58,153 bases of DNA from Anaerolineae bacterium (GTDB lineage: Bacteria; Chloroflexota; Anaerolineae; Aggregatilineales; Aggregatilineaceae): the NCBI GenBank assembly GCA_016926875.1, contig JAFGNU010000071.1:1-58153 (forward strand), given 5' to 3'. A program made the position numbers and the translations under genes. Positions 38,911 to 46,779 of this stretch are shown here, piece after piece. Position 1 is the first letter of the stretch; each line of letters starts with the position of its first letter. A model generated the notes under the pieces. That model was not told the origin of the DNA, ran no database searches, and saw only the letters and a program-made list of their open reading frames with translations.

Positions 38911-40206
38911 TCAGCGGAACTGCACGCGGACCGTGCACTGCGGCAGGTAGTTGCCCGTGTTATCGACCACGGTCAGGCGCAGCCAGTAGTAGCCCGGCGC
39001 AAAGGCCGCCGTGTTAATCGTGCCAAGCTGGCCGCTGCTCACCGGCGTATCAAAGACCATCAGTGTAGCGAATTCGCCGCCGCCGGTGCCGCCGCCGGAG
39101 ATTTGCAGGCGGTAGAACTGGAAATTCGGATGGGTCGCCGACCCATAGAGCGCAAATGCCCCGCTGAGTACGGTGCCCGGTCTCGGCTGGGTGATGGTGG
39201 CCGTCGGATTGTCACAATCGAAGCTCAACAGGCCGCCCGCCGAACCGTCGTCGGTTGACGAGCCGTTATCCGGTTCGGGCGGGGTGATGTCGCTGTCGGG
39301 CGGGACGTATAGCAACTGCCCGGCGGTGATATTGGACGGGTCATTGATGCAGTTGGCCTCGGCCAGTTCGTCCATGTCCAGATCAAAGCGCAGCGAGAGC
39401 CGGAACAGGTTATCGCCCGGCTGGATGGTATACGCGATCCAGCCTTTCGGGACCGGGCAGCCGCTTGGGCTGAGCGTATCGGTTTCCTCTTCACCAACCG
39501 GTGTAGCGCTCGGTGTAAGTGAGGGGTAGGGCGTGAAGGTCAGCGTGGCCAATGGCGTGAAGGTGGCGGTCGGCAGTAGTGTCTCGGACGGCGTATAGGT
39601 AGCTGTCGGCGTGAAGGTAGGCGTTTCAGTATGAGTGGGTGTATAAGTACTGGTCGGCGTAGGTGACGCGGGGGCCGTATCCGTTGGACTGGGCGTATAG
39701 GTATGTGTCGGCGTGGGCGTGAATGTCGCCGACGATTCGATAGCAGGTGTTTCGCTGGGTGTGGGCAACTCTGTATCGGCAGCGGTTGGCGGCTCGGAAG
39801 GGACAGCGGCCAGCGCCGTTTCGGCGGGCGGCGTGTCGGTTGGTATCTCCGTCGGCGTTTCTGAAGGTACTTCTGACGGTGTCTCGGTGGGCGGCTCCGG
39901 CGATGGCACGCTTGTAGTTGGCGCGATGGTGGTGGGCGGTTCGCTCGGTTCGGCTGTGTCCGGGACCGGCGTCGGGGACAGCGTAAACGTTGGGAACGCC
40001 GTCTCCGATGCTTCCGGCACCCCGGCCAGCGCCGTTTCGGATCCCTGTGCGTCGACCAGCGCCGTGTTGGTTTTATCCTGGCTGGATGGTTCGTCGATAT
40101 TGCTGCTCAACGTGACAATGATGGCGAATGTCAGGGCCACCGCCAGGGTACCAACCACGGCAATAGCGACAACCAGTTCATTTCCTCGGTCGCGGCGGCG
40201 TTGCAT
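38911..40206 (-). CDS. membrane-anchored LysM protein with long Thr/Pro stalk
   Basis: 431 residues from ATG 40206. One TM helix (about 12-35) leads to a stalk of about 230 residues made of Pro, Thr, Ser and Glu. A LysM domain follows (about 264-312: 'GWIAYTIQPGDNLFRLSLRF', then 'NITAGQLLYVPP'), which binds N-acetylglucosamine glycans. The C-terminal 85 residues ('TITQPRPGTVLSGAFALYGSA' to 'CTVRVQF') look like an Ig-like or bacterial 'intimin-type' beta domain. Its ATG overlaps the stop of the upstream kinase gene (TGATG), so the two are translationally coupled. Confidence 0.88.
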   Translation of the reverse strand: MQRRRDRGNELVVAIAVVGTLAVALTFAIIVTLSSNIDEPSSQDKTNTALVDAQGSETALAGVPEASETAFPTFTLSPTPVPDTAEPSEPPTTIAPTTSVPSPEPPTETPSEVPSETPTEIPTDTPPAETALAAVPSEPPTAADTELPTPSETPAIESSATFTPTPTHTYTPSPTDTAPASPTPTSTYTPTHTETPTFTPTATYTPSETLLPTATFTPLATLTFTPYPSLTPSATPVGEEETDTLSPSGCPVPKGWIAYTIQPGDNLFRLSLRFDLDMDELAEANCINDPSNITAGQLLYVPPDSDITPPEPDNGSSTDDGSAGGLLSFDCDNPTATITQPRPGTVLSGAFALYGSATHPNFQFYRLQISGGGTGGGEFATLMVFDTPVSSGQLGTINTAAFAPGYYWLRLTVVDNTGNYLPQCTVRVQFR

Positions 40207-43200
40207 CACGCGTTTGTCTCCTCCGCAATAACATGCTGCGCTCTGAACGGCACAATAAACTGGAACGTGCTGCCCTTACCCGGCTCGCTGTCCAGCCAGA
40301 TCGAGCCTTTATGCGCCTCGACTAACGCCTTGGCAATCGACAGTCCAACGCCCGTATCGCCCAGCCCTTCGATCAGCGGGTTGTCGGCCCGGTACAGCCG
40401 CCCAAAAACACGGCGCTGCTCGTCCGGCGATACACCGCCGCCCTGGTCGGTGACCGAGACAAAAATGCCGTTGATCGGGTCGCTGCTGGGCGGCAGATCG
40501 TCCCGGTCCGGCAGCATAAAGTGCCGTTCGTGCCGGGCGGTGATCGTCACGTCGCCATCCGCAGGCGAAGCCAGGTAAGCGTTCGACAGCAGTTGGACGA
40601 TCACCTGGTGCATCGCGTCACGGTCGGCGTGCAGCGGGGGGATGGTGTTGGCGAGATTCATGTGCAGCGTGATGTTTTTTTCGCGGAACTGGACTCCGGC
40701 TTTGGTGATCGCATCCTCCAGCACTTCCAGCATGTCCACTGTAACCGGCTGGAGTTTAAAATCATCCGAGTCCAGGGCGGTGATGCTGACGAGGTCTTCG
40801 ATCAGGGTGTTCAGGCGCTTGATATTCGCCTGGACGCGCTGCAAAAACTGCCGCTGGAGCGCGCCGAGAATGCCCACCGACTCGCTGAGCAGCAGGTCGG
40901 TGTAGCCCATGATCGAACTCATCGGCGTGCGGAGTTCCTGAGCAATGGACAGCAGCACATCGGCGTTTTCAGGGCGAACAGGGACGGCGGCGAGGGCTGC
41001 CGTATCGGACAGGTGGCCATATTCGCGGTCAAGCTGCGCGAGGTCCTGCTGTGCCTGGAGCAGCTTGTTTTCTAACTCCTGCCGTTCGGCGGTCAGCTCG
41101 TCGATCATGTCCTTGAGCGTGCCGACACCGTCCGCGCCGAGTTGTTCCAGCAGTTCGCGGTTGCCTTCGACGCGTGCCAGCAGTTGATCACGCTCAGTCT
41201 GGATCGCGGTGCGCTCGGCGATCAGGCGGTCGCGCTCGGCTTCCAGTTGGGCGCGGGTTTCACTTTCGCGCTTGTAGACAGTGTTGGCCTGGGCCAGATC
41301 GGAGTTCATATCCTCTAGCTCGGCCTGGATGCCGGTTAGCTCGCCCATCAGGCGGGCGCGCTGGCCCAGCCAATCGTCCCGCATCTGGACCAGTTCGTCG
41401 CGTTCGATACGCAGTGTGTCGCGCTGTTTGATCAGGGCTTCGCGGTCGGTTGCCAGGCGGCGGAGATTGGCTTGCAGCGCTTCAAGCTGGATTTCGCGTT
41501 CTTTTTCATGCTCAAGCTGGTCGGACAGCTTGGCACGTTCGGCCAGCAGGCGATCCCGCTCCTTGGCGATCTTTTCGGCCTGCGCCCGGTAATGGGTGCG
41601 CTCCTCGGTGATCTGGGCTAACGTCTTCGCCAGCGCCAGCGGGCCGCCCTCGATGCCCAACGAACGCAACTGTTGGTGGACTTCTTCCAACTCGGCTTTG
41701 ATCTGGTTGCGCTCGTTGGTGAGCTTGGCTTTGTCCTCGCTGAGTTCGGTCAGCATTTCGCGCAGCGCTTCAGGGACGGCCTGATCTTTGGCGCTGCGGA
41801 TGTCATCCAGGTTGCGTTCCAGTTTGAGCTTTTGCACCTGGAGGTCGTCGCGCTCGCGCCGGAGCGTTTCGATCATGGTTGTGTAGACATCCTGGTTGCT
41901 TTCTGCTGTTGCGCCAAGCAGCGTGGCCTGGGCTTCCTGGAGCGCCTGTGAGAGCAGTTCGCGCTCGGCGGCGAGTTCTTTGCGCTCGTGTGACAGCGCT
42001 TCGATCCGCTGCGAGATTGTCAGTCCTTCGTTGTCGTCTTCGAGCACCTGGGCCATGCGGCTGCGCTCGTAATCCAGCTCAACCTGGAGATCGCGCACCA
42101 GGCGGCTGAGTTCCCCGATCTGCTGTTGGGCCAGTTCGAGGCTGGCCTGCATTTCCTGGCGGGCGGACGAAACGCTCTGCTCGTCAAGCTGGTCGGGCAC
42201 GGCACCTTCAACAATGGCCTGGATGGCCTGGTCTTCGGCGGTAAACCGGGCGCGTTGGGCGGCGCGGCTTAAGGTGAGCAGGCGCGCGGCGATGGGTCCC
42301 AGCCCTTCAAGCAAGTTAGTCTGGTGCGCTTGCAGTTCGCGGTCGGAGTAGGGCATGGCGACGATCAGCACCCCGACGATGTCCCCCGCGCGGGTAAGCG
42401 GTTGGACATATGCCGGGCCGACCTGCCCAATGTCCAGCCGCGTGTAGAGATCGACCAGTTCGTCCTGGTTGCGGTCGGCGTACAGCGGGCGCTGCATCTT
42501 GCGCTCAATGGCGTTGGTCATGGTCGGCTGCTCGTCAAGATTGAGCGCCAGCCCTGGTATCTGGCGTTCCTGAACGCTGTCGTAAGCGGCGATGATGTCC
42601 GCCCAACCGCTGTCCTCGTGCGATATCAGCACGGCAACGTCGGCTTTGATCACATCCGTCACCGCGACCACGATCTGCCGGGGGATATTGGCCGGGTCCT
42701 CGTTTTCGAGCATGATGCCCATTGCCTTGAGCAGCGTGGTTGACTCTGCGGTCTGCGTGAGCCGCCTGGACGGGAGGGTAGACTGATCTGGGATGGAAAT
42801 AGCTGCCTGTGGGCGAGAGATCGCTTCAGCGTATTCGGATACTTCGTCAATTGCGACGCTGAGGCGCTCGATCACCAGCCGGTAGACGATGGTGGCGATC
42901 ATCGGCATGGCTGCCAGGAATGACAGCCGCAGCGCCCCGGACGTGTGGCCGTCCAGGTGTTTGCCGCTGATGCGGGCGGTCGTGTAGCTGTAGCCAAGTA
43001 ACAGCACCAGGAAAAACACAAGCTTCAGCGGGATGTCTGCTGTTTCCTTGTAGCGCGTCAGCAGCAAGGCCGTTGCCAGGATGAGGATCAGCCCTGGCCC
43101 GAAAGTCCAGACAAAACCCAGCGTATGCTTGTTGAAGTCCTCGTTGTCGGCGAGCGGATACCAGGCGTTCGCGGTGTAAGCATAAGCACCGATCAGCCCC

Positions 43201-43568
43201 AGGCTGAGCAGCACGACCAGGACCCACAGGCCGCGTGGCGGGCGTTCACTGTCAGCAGCGAGCAGCGCAGTGCTCGAAAAGATGATCACCAGCGTGTTAA
43301 CAGCCCGTTCTAATGGGGGCAGCACGGCTTCGTCGGCGGTATCGGTGATCAGCACATACAGCGCGCCGCCCATCAGCGCGATCCAGGCCAGCACCACGCC
43401 CGACAGCAGGACGGTATAACGCCCGGCGGCGCGTTCAGATGATCCACGCATGCGTTGGCCCAGTGCCATGAGCAGCGCGGACAGGCTGATGGCGATCACG
43501 GCCAGGAAGTAGATCAGCTCACCGGTCGGTTCGATAAACAGGTCCAGAAATTCAGGGGCAGAGTCCAT
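40206..43568 (-). CDS. 1120-residue membrane kinase-like protein, GAF and coiled coil, with Gln in place of the phospho-His
   Basis: Seven or eight TM helices fill residues about 15-240. A GAF-like domain follows (about 285-450), then a coiled coil of about 400 residues (460-870) with heptads rich in Glu, Arg and Leu ('AERERELL'-like). The dimerisation helix reads 'LLSIAQELRTPMSSIMGYTDLL': Gln877 (CAG, 40938-40940) replaces the usual His. The ATPase domain has its N-box Asn ('LLSNAYLAS'), G1 'DQGGGV' and G2 'GDTGVGLSIAKAL'. ATP binding is therefore likely but standard autophosphorylation is not. It is coupled to a downstream LysM envelope gene, and its promoter faces MITE copy C. Confidence 0.9.
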   Translation of the reverse strand: MDSAPEFLDLFIEPTGELIYFLAVIAISLSALLMALGQRMRGSSERAAGRYTVLLSGVVLAWIALMGGALYVLITDTADEAVLPPLERAVNTLVIIFSSTALLAADSERPPRGLWVLVVLLSLGLIGAYAYTANAWYPLADNEDFNKHTLGFVWTFGPGLILILATALLLTRYKETADIPLKLVFFLVLLLGYSYTTARISGKHLDGHTSGALRLSFLAAMPMIATIVYRLVIERLSVAIDEVSEYAEAISRPQAAISIPDQSTLPSRRLTQTAESTTLLKAMGIMLENEDPANIPRQIVVAVTDVIKADVAVLISHEDSGWADIIAAYDSVQERQIPGLALNLDEQPTMTNAIERKMQRPLYADRNQDELVDLYTRLDIGQVGPAYVQPLTRAGDIVGVLIVAMPYSDRELQAHQTNLLEGLGPIAARLLTLSRAAQRARFTAEDQAIQAIVEGAVPDQLDEQSVSSARQEMQASLELAQQQIGELSRLVRDLQVELDYERSRMAQVLEDDNEGLTISQRIEALSHERKELAAERELLSQALQEAQATLLGATAESNQDVYTTMIETLRRERDDLQVQKLKLERNLDDIRSAKDQAVPEALREMLTELSEDKAKLTNERNQIKAELEEVHQQLRSLGIEGGPLALAKTLAQITEERTHYRAQAEKIAKERDRLLAERAKLSDQLEHEKEREIQLEALQANLRRLATDREALIKQRDTLRIERDELVQMRDDWLGQRARLMGELTGIQAELEDMNSDLAQANTVYKRESETRAQLEAERDRLIAERTAIQTERDQLLARVEGNRELLEQLGADGVGTLKDMIDELTAERQELENKLLQAQQDLAQLDREYGHLSDTAALAAVPVRPENADVLLSIAQELRTPMSSIMGYTDLLLSESVGILGALQRQFLQRVQANIKRLNTLIEDLVSITALDSDDFKLQPVTVDMLEVLEDAITKAGVQFREKNITLHMNLANTIPPLHADRDAMHQVIVQLLSNAYLASPADGDVTITARHERHFMLPDRDDLPPSSDPINGIFVSVTDQGGGVSPDEQRRVFGRLYRADNPLIEGLGDTGVGLSIAKALVEAHKGSIWLDSEPGKGSTFQFIVPFRAQHVIAEETNA

Positions 43569-43614
43569 CGGCTTTCCTCGATAGCTGCCGCAGCAGCAGT
43601 GTTAATCTTCCCCA

Positions 43615-43623
43615 AGTATAGCA
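43615..43623 (-). promoter_or_regulatory. extended -10 of the 1120-residue kinase gene
   Basis: On the minus strand TGC-TATACT, an extended -10, lies 47 nt before the start at 43568. No clear -35 is seen. Confidence 0.5.
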
Positions 43624-43660
43624 CGCATGTGCGGCGCGCGCGCAGCGCTCAGCATACGGC

Positions 43661-43794
43661 GGGTGCGTTTCAAATCTGGGGCGAATCATCGGCTTAACGA
43701 GCGTTTGCGTAGGGGCGACCCACCGGGTCGCCCAGGGCAGAGCAGGCTCTGCCCCTACGAGAAATGATCCTGCCCCGAATCTGGAATGCACCCC
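43661..43794 (+). repeat. MITE-like element, copy C
   Basis: 134 bp in the divergent region between the kinase and NUDIX genes. The core runs from GTAGGGGC (43709-43716) to GCCCCTAC (43751-43758) and forms two hairpins, GGGCGACCC/GGGTCGCCC and GGGCAGAGC/GCTCTGCCC (one mismatch in this copy). The outer ends form imperfect inverted repeats beginning GGGTGCGTTTCAAATCTGG and ending CTGGAATGCACCC. It is the same subfamily as copy D but in the opposite orientation. Confidence 0.85.
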
Positions 43795-43854
43795 ATACGG
43801 CTGTATTATGCCGCAGTTGGTACCCGGTTTGTATTATACTGAAGCGCGGCGGAT

Positions 43855-43884
43855 TTGGCATTTCGCTATCCGGCGCGGTACACT
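43855..43884 (+). promoter_or_regulatory. promoter of the NUDIX/serine hydrolase unit
   Basis: TTGGCA (43855-43860), an 18-nt spacer, and TACACT (43879-43884), 100 nt before the NUDIX start. The rest of the gene-free stretch 43795-43983 shows nothing further that I can name. Confidence 0.55.
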
Positions 43885-43983
43885 ACCGCTGCCTGGGGGA
43901 TCAGAGGCTTGTATCGCCCCCTCGTGTGAAGTGAACAACCAACAACTACACACTCAATCACGCGTATGTTGGGGGGCTGACCG

Positions 43984-44586
43984 TTGCCGGAAGCGGGCGA
44001 TGGCGGCCTCTTGTTTTGTGCTGTGGCGGGCAGGTGGACAGTGGATGAACTGAATGTGGCGCTGGAACAGGTAGCCGACCATGCGGTGGGGTGGAAGCGC
44101 CGCCTGGCGACGATCTTACGCCGCTTCCCGTGGACCGGCTGGTGGGCGCAGTGGATCGTGCGGTTGTGGCAGCCGCGTCACACGGTGGGTGTGGTTGGTG
44201 TGCTGCTGGATGATGCAGCGGAGCATGTGCTGCTGGTCGAGCATATTTATCACACACATACCCCCTGGGGATTGCCCGGCGGCTGGATTGATCGCGGGGA
44301 AGACCCGCCGCACACTGCCGAACGCGAGTTTTACGAGGAAACCGGGCTGCGGGTGCGGGCGGTGTGCCCGCTGGTTGTGCGGCGCGGGAAAAAGTGGCGC
44401 ACACATCTCGACGTGGTGTACCTGTGCGCATTGGACGGGGATTCGCAAACCCTCCGCTTGAATAACGAGGTGCTCGGCTGCCGCTGGGCGCAACTCGATG
44501 ACCTGCCGCCCCTGGTGGAGTTTCATGTGCTGGGCATCCGGGCGGCGCTCAAACAGCGACACAGCCTGAACGTGGAGGTTGGTTAG
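43984..44586 (+). CDS. NUDIX hydrolase
   Basis: 200 residues if it starts at TTG 43984 (GGGGGG 7 nt upstream); GTG 44041, preceded by AGGTGG, is an equally plausible start giving 181 residues. The Nudix box G-x5-E-x7-R-E-x2-E-E-x-G is intact in 'GGWIDRGEDPPHTAEREFYEETG', where the Glu residues bind Mg2+ and cleave a nucleoside-diphosphate-linked substrate. An N-terminal helical extension of about 65 residues precedes the domain. The stop codon abuts the ATG of the serine hydrolase gene with no gap. The substrate cannot be told from sequence. Confidence 0.9.
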   Translation: MPEAGDGGLLFCAVAGRWTVDELNVALEQVADHAVGWKRRLATILRRFPWTGWWAQWIVRLWQPRHTVGVVGVLLDDAAEHVLLVEHIYHTHTPWGLPGGWIDRGEDPPHTAEREFYEETGLRVRAVCPLVVRRGKKWRTHLDVVYLCALDGDSQTLRLNNEVLGCRWAQLDDLPPLVEFHVLGIRAALKQRHSLNVEVG

Positions 44587-46299
44587 ATGCAATACGGGAC
44601 CCTGCGAGACAGCCAGCGCGGGCTGCAACTGCCCTGGCTGGAGATTGTATCTGCGATCCTGCTGCTGATCGCGATCGTGCTGGGCATGATTGAGCTGGTC
44701 CAGTACAGCAACACCAAAGATTCGCTGCAAACCGACCTGACGATTGCCGGGATTCCGGTCGGCGGGCTTGAACCGAACGAAGCACAGGCACGCTGGGAAG
44801 CAGTCTACGTGGATCAGCCGATCATGCTGCTGTACGAAGGCAATACGATCATGCTCGACCCGGTGGTGGCCGGTTTTGATACCAACAGCGAGGCGATGCT
44901 GGCCGAGGCGCGCGCGCAAAGCAGCCGCGAAAAAAGCTTCTGGCTGGGTTTCTGGAACTACCTGTGGCGGCGCCCGGTGGCGGCGGTGAACGTGCCGCTG
45001 GATGCCGACTATTCCGAAGGCGATTTGCGCAACTACCTGCAAGACCTGGCCGCGCGCTATGATGCGCAGCCCGGCGAGGCGGGGTTTGATATGGGCACGC
45101 TGACGTTTCGATCCGGCACGGCGGGCAGCCGGTTGGATATTGACGCCGCCGCCGATCTGATCGCCCAGGCGCTGTTTGACCCGGAGCCGCGCAACCGGCG
45201 CGTGGTGCTGCCGACGGTCGGCGTAGACGCGCCCAGGCAGGAATTTGCGACGCTGCGCCAGGCGATCCTGGACCTGATGAACGCGCGCGGGTTTGTCTAC
45301 AATGGTGATCAAACGCTGGCGTCGGTATACGTGCTGGACCTGGCAACCGGCGCCGAGATCGCGATCCTGGCCGATGTGCCGCACAGCGGGGTCAGCACGA
45401 TCAAGGTTCCGATCATGATTAACCTGTTCCGCAACCGGTTGATCATCGACGACTACACGGCGTACCTGCTGACGGCGTCGATCCTGTGCAGCGAGAACTC
45501 GGCGTCCAACTTCCTGATGCAGCTTACCGGGGAAGGGCAGGACGAGCGCTCGATGTTGGGTGACGGGTTGAACAACGTATCGTGTACGGCGCAGGCGCTC
45601 GGCGCGGAGCACACGTTCATCAGCGCACCGCTGTACGTGGGCGATCCGAGCTTTGTATTTGAGTGGCCAGTGTGCCGTCCACAGGCATCCGCCAATGCGA
45701 CCTACAACACCAACCCGGACCTGTACTCCCAGACAACCGCCGAAGATATGGGGCAGCTACTGACCGAGATATACGACTGCGCCAACTCTGGCAGCGGGTT
45801 GATGGCCGTGTACCCGGAGGACATCACGCAGACCGAGTGCCAGCAGATGATCGAGGTTATGAGCGGCAACCGGATCGACCGGCTGATCGAGCTGGGGGTG
45901 CCGCTGGGGACGCGCGTGGCACACAAAAACGGCTGGGGGCCGGAAACGACCGGCGATGCGGGCATCATCTTTTCGCCGGGCGGCGATTATATCCTCGTGA
46001 TGTATACCTGGGAGCTGGACGTGGACGGTAACAACCTGCCGACGCTGGCAAGCTGGGAGCTGATCGAAGAGGTCAGCCGCCTGGTGTACAACTACTTCAA
46101 TCCCAGCGAGCCGATGATCCAGCGGCGCGAACCGATCAATCCTTACGGCGCGATTGACTGCGTGGTGACCGCCACCGAGGACCAGGTGAACCTCAACGAC
46201 GTGGATGAAAACCGCGTGGACGAAAACGGCATCCCGCTGCCGGGCGCGTGCTATGGCGGGCCGGGCAAATGCCGCGAGTTCGATAACTGGGGACAGTAA
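44587..46299 (+). CDS. membrane-anchored class A beta-lactamase-fold protein with YoaR-like domain
   Basis: 570 residues. One TM helix (about 18-40) is followed by a YoaR/PG_binding_4-like region (about 48-250, 'AGIPVGGLEPNEAQ', then 'DPVVAGFDTN'), as in vancomycin-resistance-type proteins. The C-terminal domain has the serine beta-lactamase triad: Ser270-x-x-Lys273 ('VSTIKVP'), Ser302-Glu-Asn304 in place of S-D-N, and Lys447-Asn-Gly449 in place of K-T-G. It therefore belongs to the penicillin-recognising enzymes, but hydrolysis of beta-lactams is doubtful; a cell-wall role is likely. The ending is rich in Asn, Asp and Val and has several Cys. Confidence 0.85.
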   Translation: MQYGTLRDSQRGLQLPWLEIVSAILLLIAIVLGMIELVQYSNTKDSLQTDLTIAGIPVGGLEPNEAQARWEAVYVDQPIMLLYEGNTIMLDPVVAGFDTNSEAMLAEARAQSSREKSFWLGFWNYLWRRPVAAVNVPLDADYSEGDLRNYLQDLAARYDAQPGEAGFDMGTLTFRSGTAGSRLDIDAAADLIAQALFDPEPRNRRVVLPTVGVDAPRQEFATLRQAILDLMNARGFVYNGDQTLASVYVLDLATGAEIAILADVPHSGVSTIKVPIMINLFRNRLIIDDYTAYLLTASILCSENSASNFLMQLTGEGQDERSMLGDGLNNVSCTAQALGAEHTFISAPLYVGDPSFVFEWPVCRPQASANATYNTNPDLYSQTTAEDMGQLLTEIYDCANSGSGLMAVYPEDITQTECQQMIEVMSGNRIDRLIELGVPLGTRVAHKNGWGPETTGDAGIIFSPGGDYILVMYTWELDVDGNNLPTLASWELIEEVSRLVYNYFNPSEPMIQRREPINPYGAIDCVVTATEDQVNLNDVDENRVDENGIPLPGACYGGPGKCREFDNWGQ

Positions 46300-46372
46300 G
46301 TTCACTCATCGCCAGCGTATCTCAGTAAACTGACGACGGGTTGATATGGTAATAAGTTGTTTACAGGCTTAT

Positions 46373-46396
46373 TTAACCAATATTAACTCAGGTTAA
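46373..46396. promoter_or_regulatory. AT-rich inverted repeat upstream of the small Cys protein
   Basis: TTAACC (46373-46378) and GGTTAA (46391-46396) are separated by 12 nt, with TTAACT between, about 30 nt before the -10. It is a candidate operator. The surrounding 46300-46430 region is much more AT-rich than the genes. Confidence 0.4.
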
Positions 46397-46426
46397 TGCG
46401 ATTTTACGACACGGGTACAAGAAATC

Positions 46427-46435
46427 TGGTACAAT
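46427..46435 (+). promoter_or_regulatory. extended -10 promoter of the 66-residue protein gene
   Basis: TGG-TACAAT (TG at 46427-46428, -10 at 46430-46435). A -35 is not clear; TTACGA lies 20 nt upstream of the -10. Confidence 0.55.
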
Positions 46436-46483
46436 ACCTCTAGATCAACGGTTGTAAAAGCGGGCGGGGGAGGAGAATTCAGC

Positions 46484-46684
46484 TTGATGAAGAAGTGTGA
46501 ATACATCGAGGGCTGCCCGATTGCAAAGTACTTTGGTGATATGGGGTGGCGTATTTTTGTGCGGCGCTACTGCAAAGGTGATTATGAGCAGTGCCAGCGC
46601 CGCGAGCTTCGTCAAAATGGCGAGCCGGTGCCGGATCACCTGTTCCCCTGGGGATCAAGCCCCGTATCCGAAGACGCCCGCTAA
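46484..46684 (+). CDS. small four-Cys protein
   Basis: 66 residues from TTG 46484 or 65 from ATG 46487; GGAGGAG fits the TTG spacing better. Cys5, Cys11, Cys30 and Cys37 fall in a pattern 'C-x5-C-P', then 'YCKGDYEQCQR', followed by 'GEPVPDHLFPWG'. I have seen similar short proteins in many environmental bacteria, and the Cys set suggests a metal or disulfide knot, but I cannot name a family. It has its own extended -10 promoter and a terminator at 46749-46779, so it is monocistronic. It converges with the PP2C gene. Confidence 0.7.
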   Translation: MMKKCEYIEGCPIAKYFGDMGWRIFVRRYCKGDYEQCQRRELRQNGEPVPDHLFPWGSSPVSEDAR

Positions 46685-46748
46685 ACGGGCAGCGGCCCAT
46701 CGTGCCGGGGTCCGGCCCTGGTGATGAGGTGCAGGTATTATCTTGATT

Positions 46749-46779
46749 GGCCAGCATGTGTTATCACGGCTGGCCTTTT
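46749..46779 (+). terminator. terminator of the small Cys protein gene
   Basis: GGCCAGC (46749-46755) and GCTGGCC (46769-46775) form a 7-bp stem followed by TTTT. It overlaps the 3' end of the convergent PP2C gene. Confidence 0.75.

Noticed and set aside
38400..40060. CRISPR array or tandem repeat suggested by the periodic GTG/GGC-rich sequence
   Set aside because: The periodicity comes from Pro/Thr codons of the LCP and LysM stalks. There are no constant repeats with unique spacers and no cas genes.
44587..46299. Beta-lactamase antibiotic-resistance gene
   Set aside because: The fold is right, but S-D-N is S-E-N and K-T-G is K-N-G, and there is a large YoaR-like N-terminal part, so a cell-wall role is more likely than resistance.
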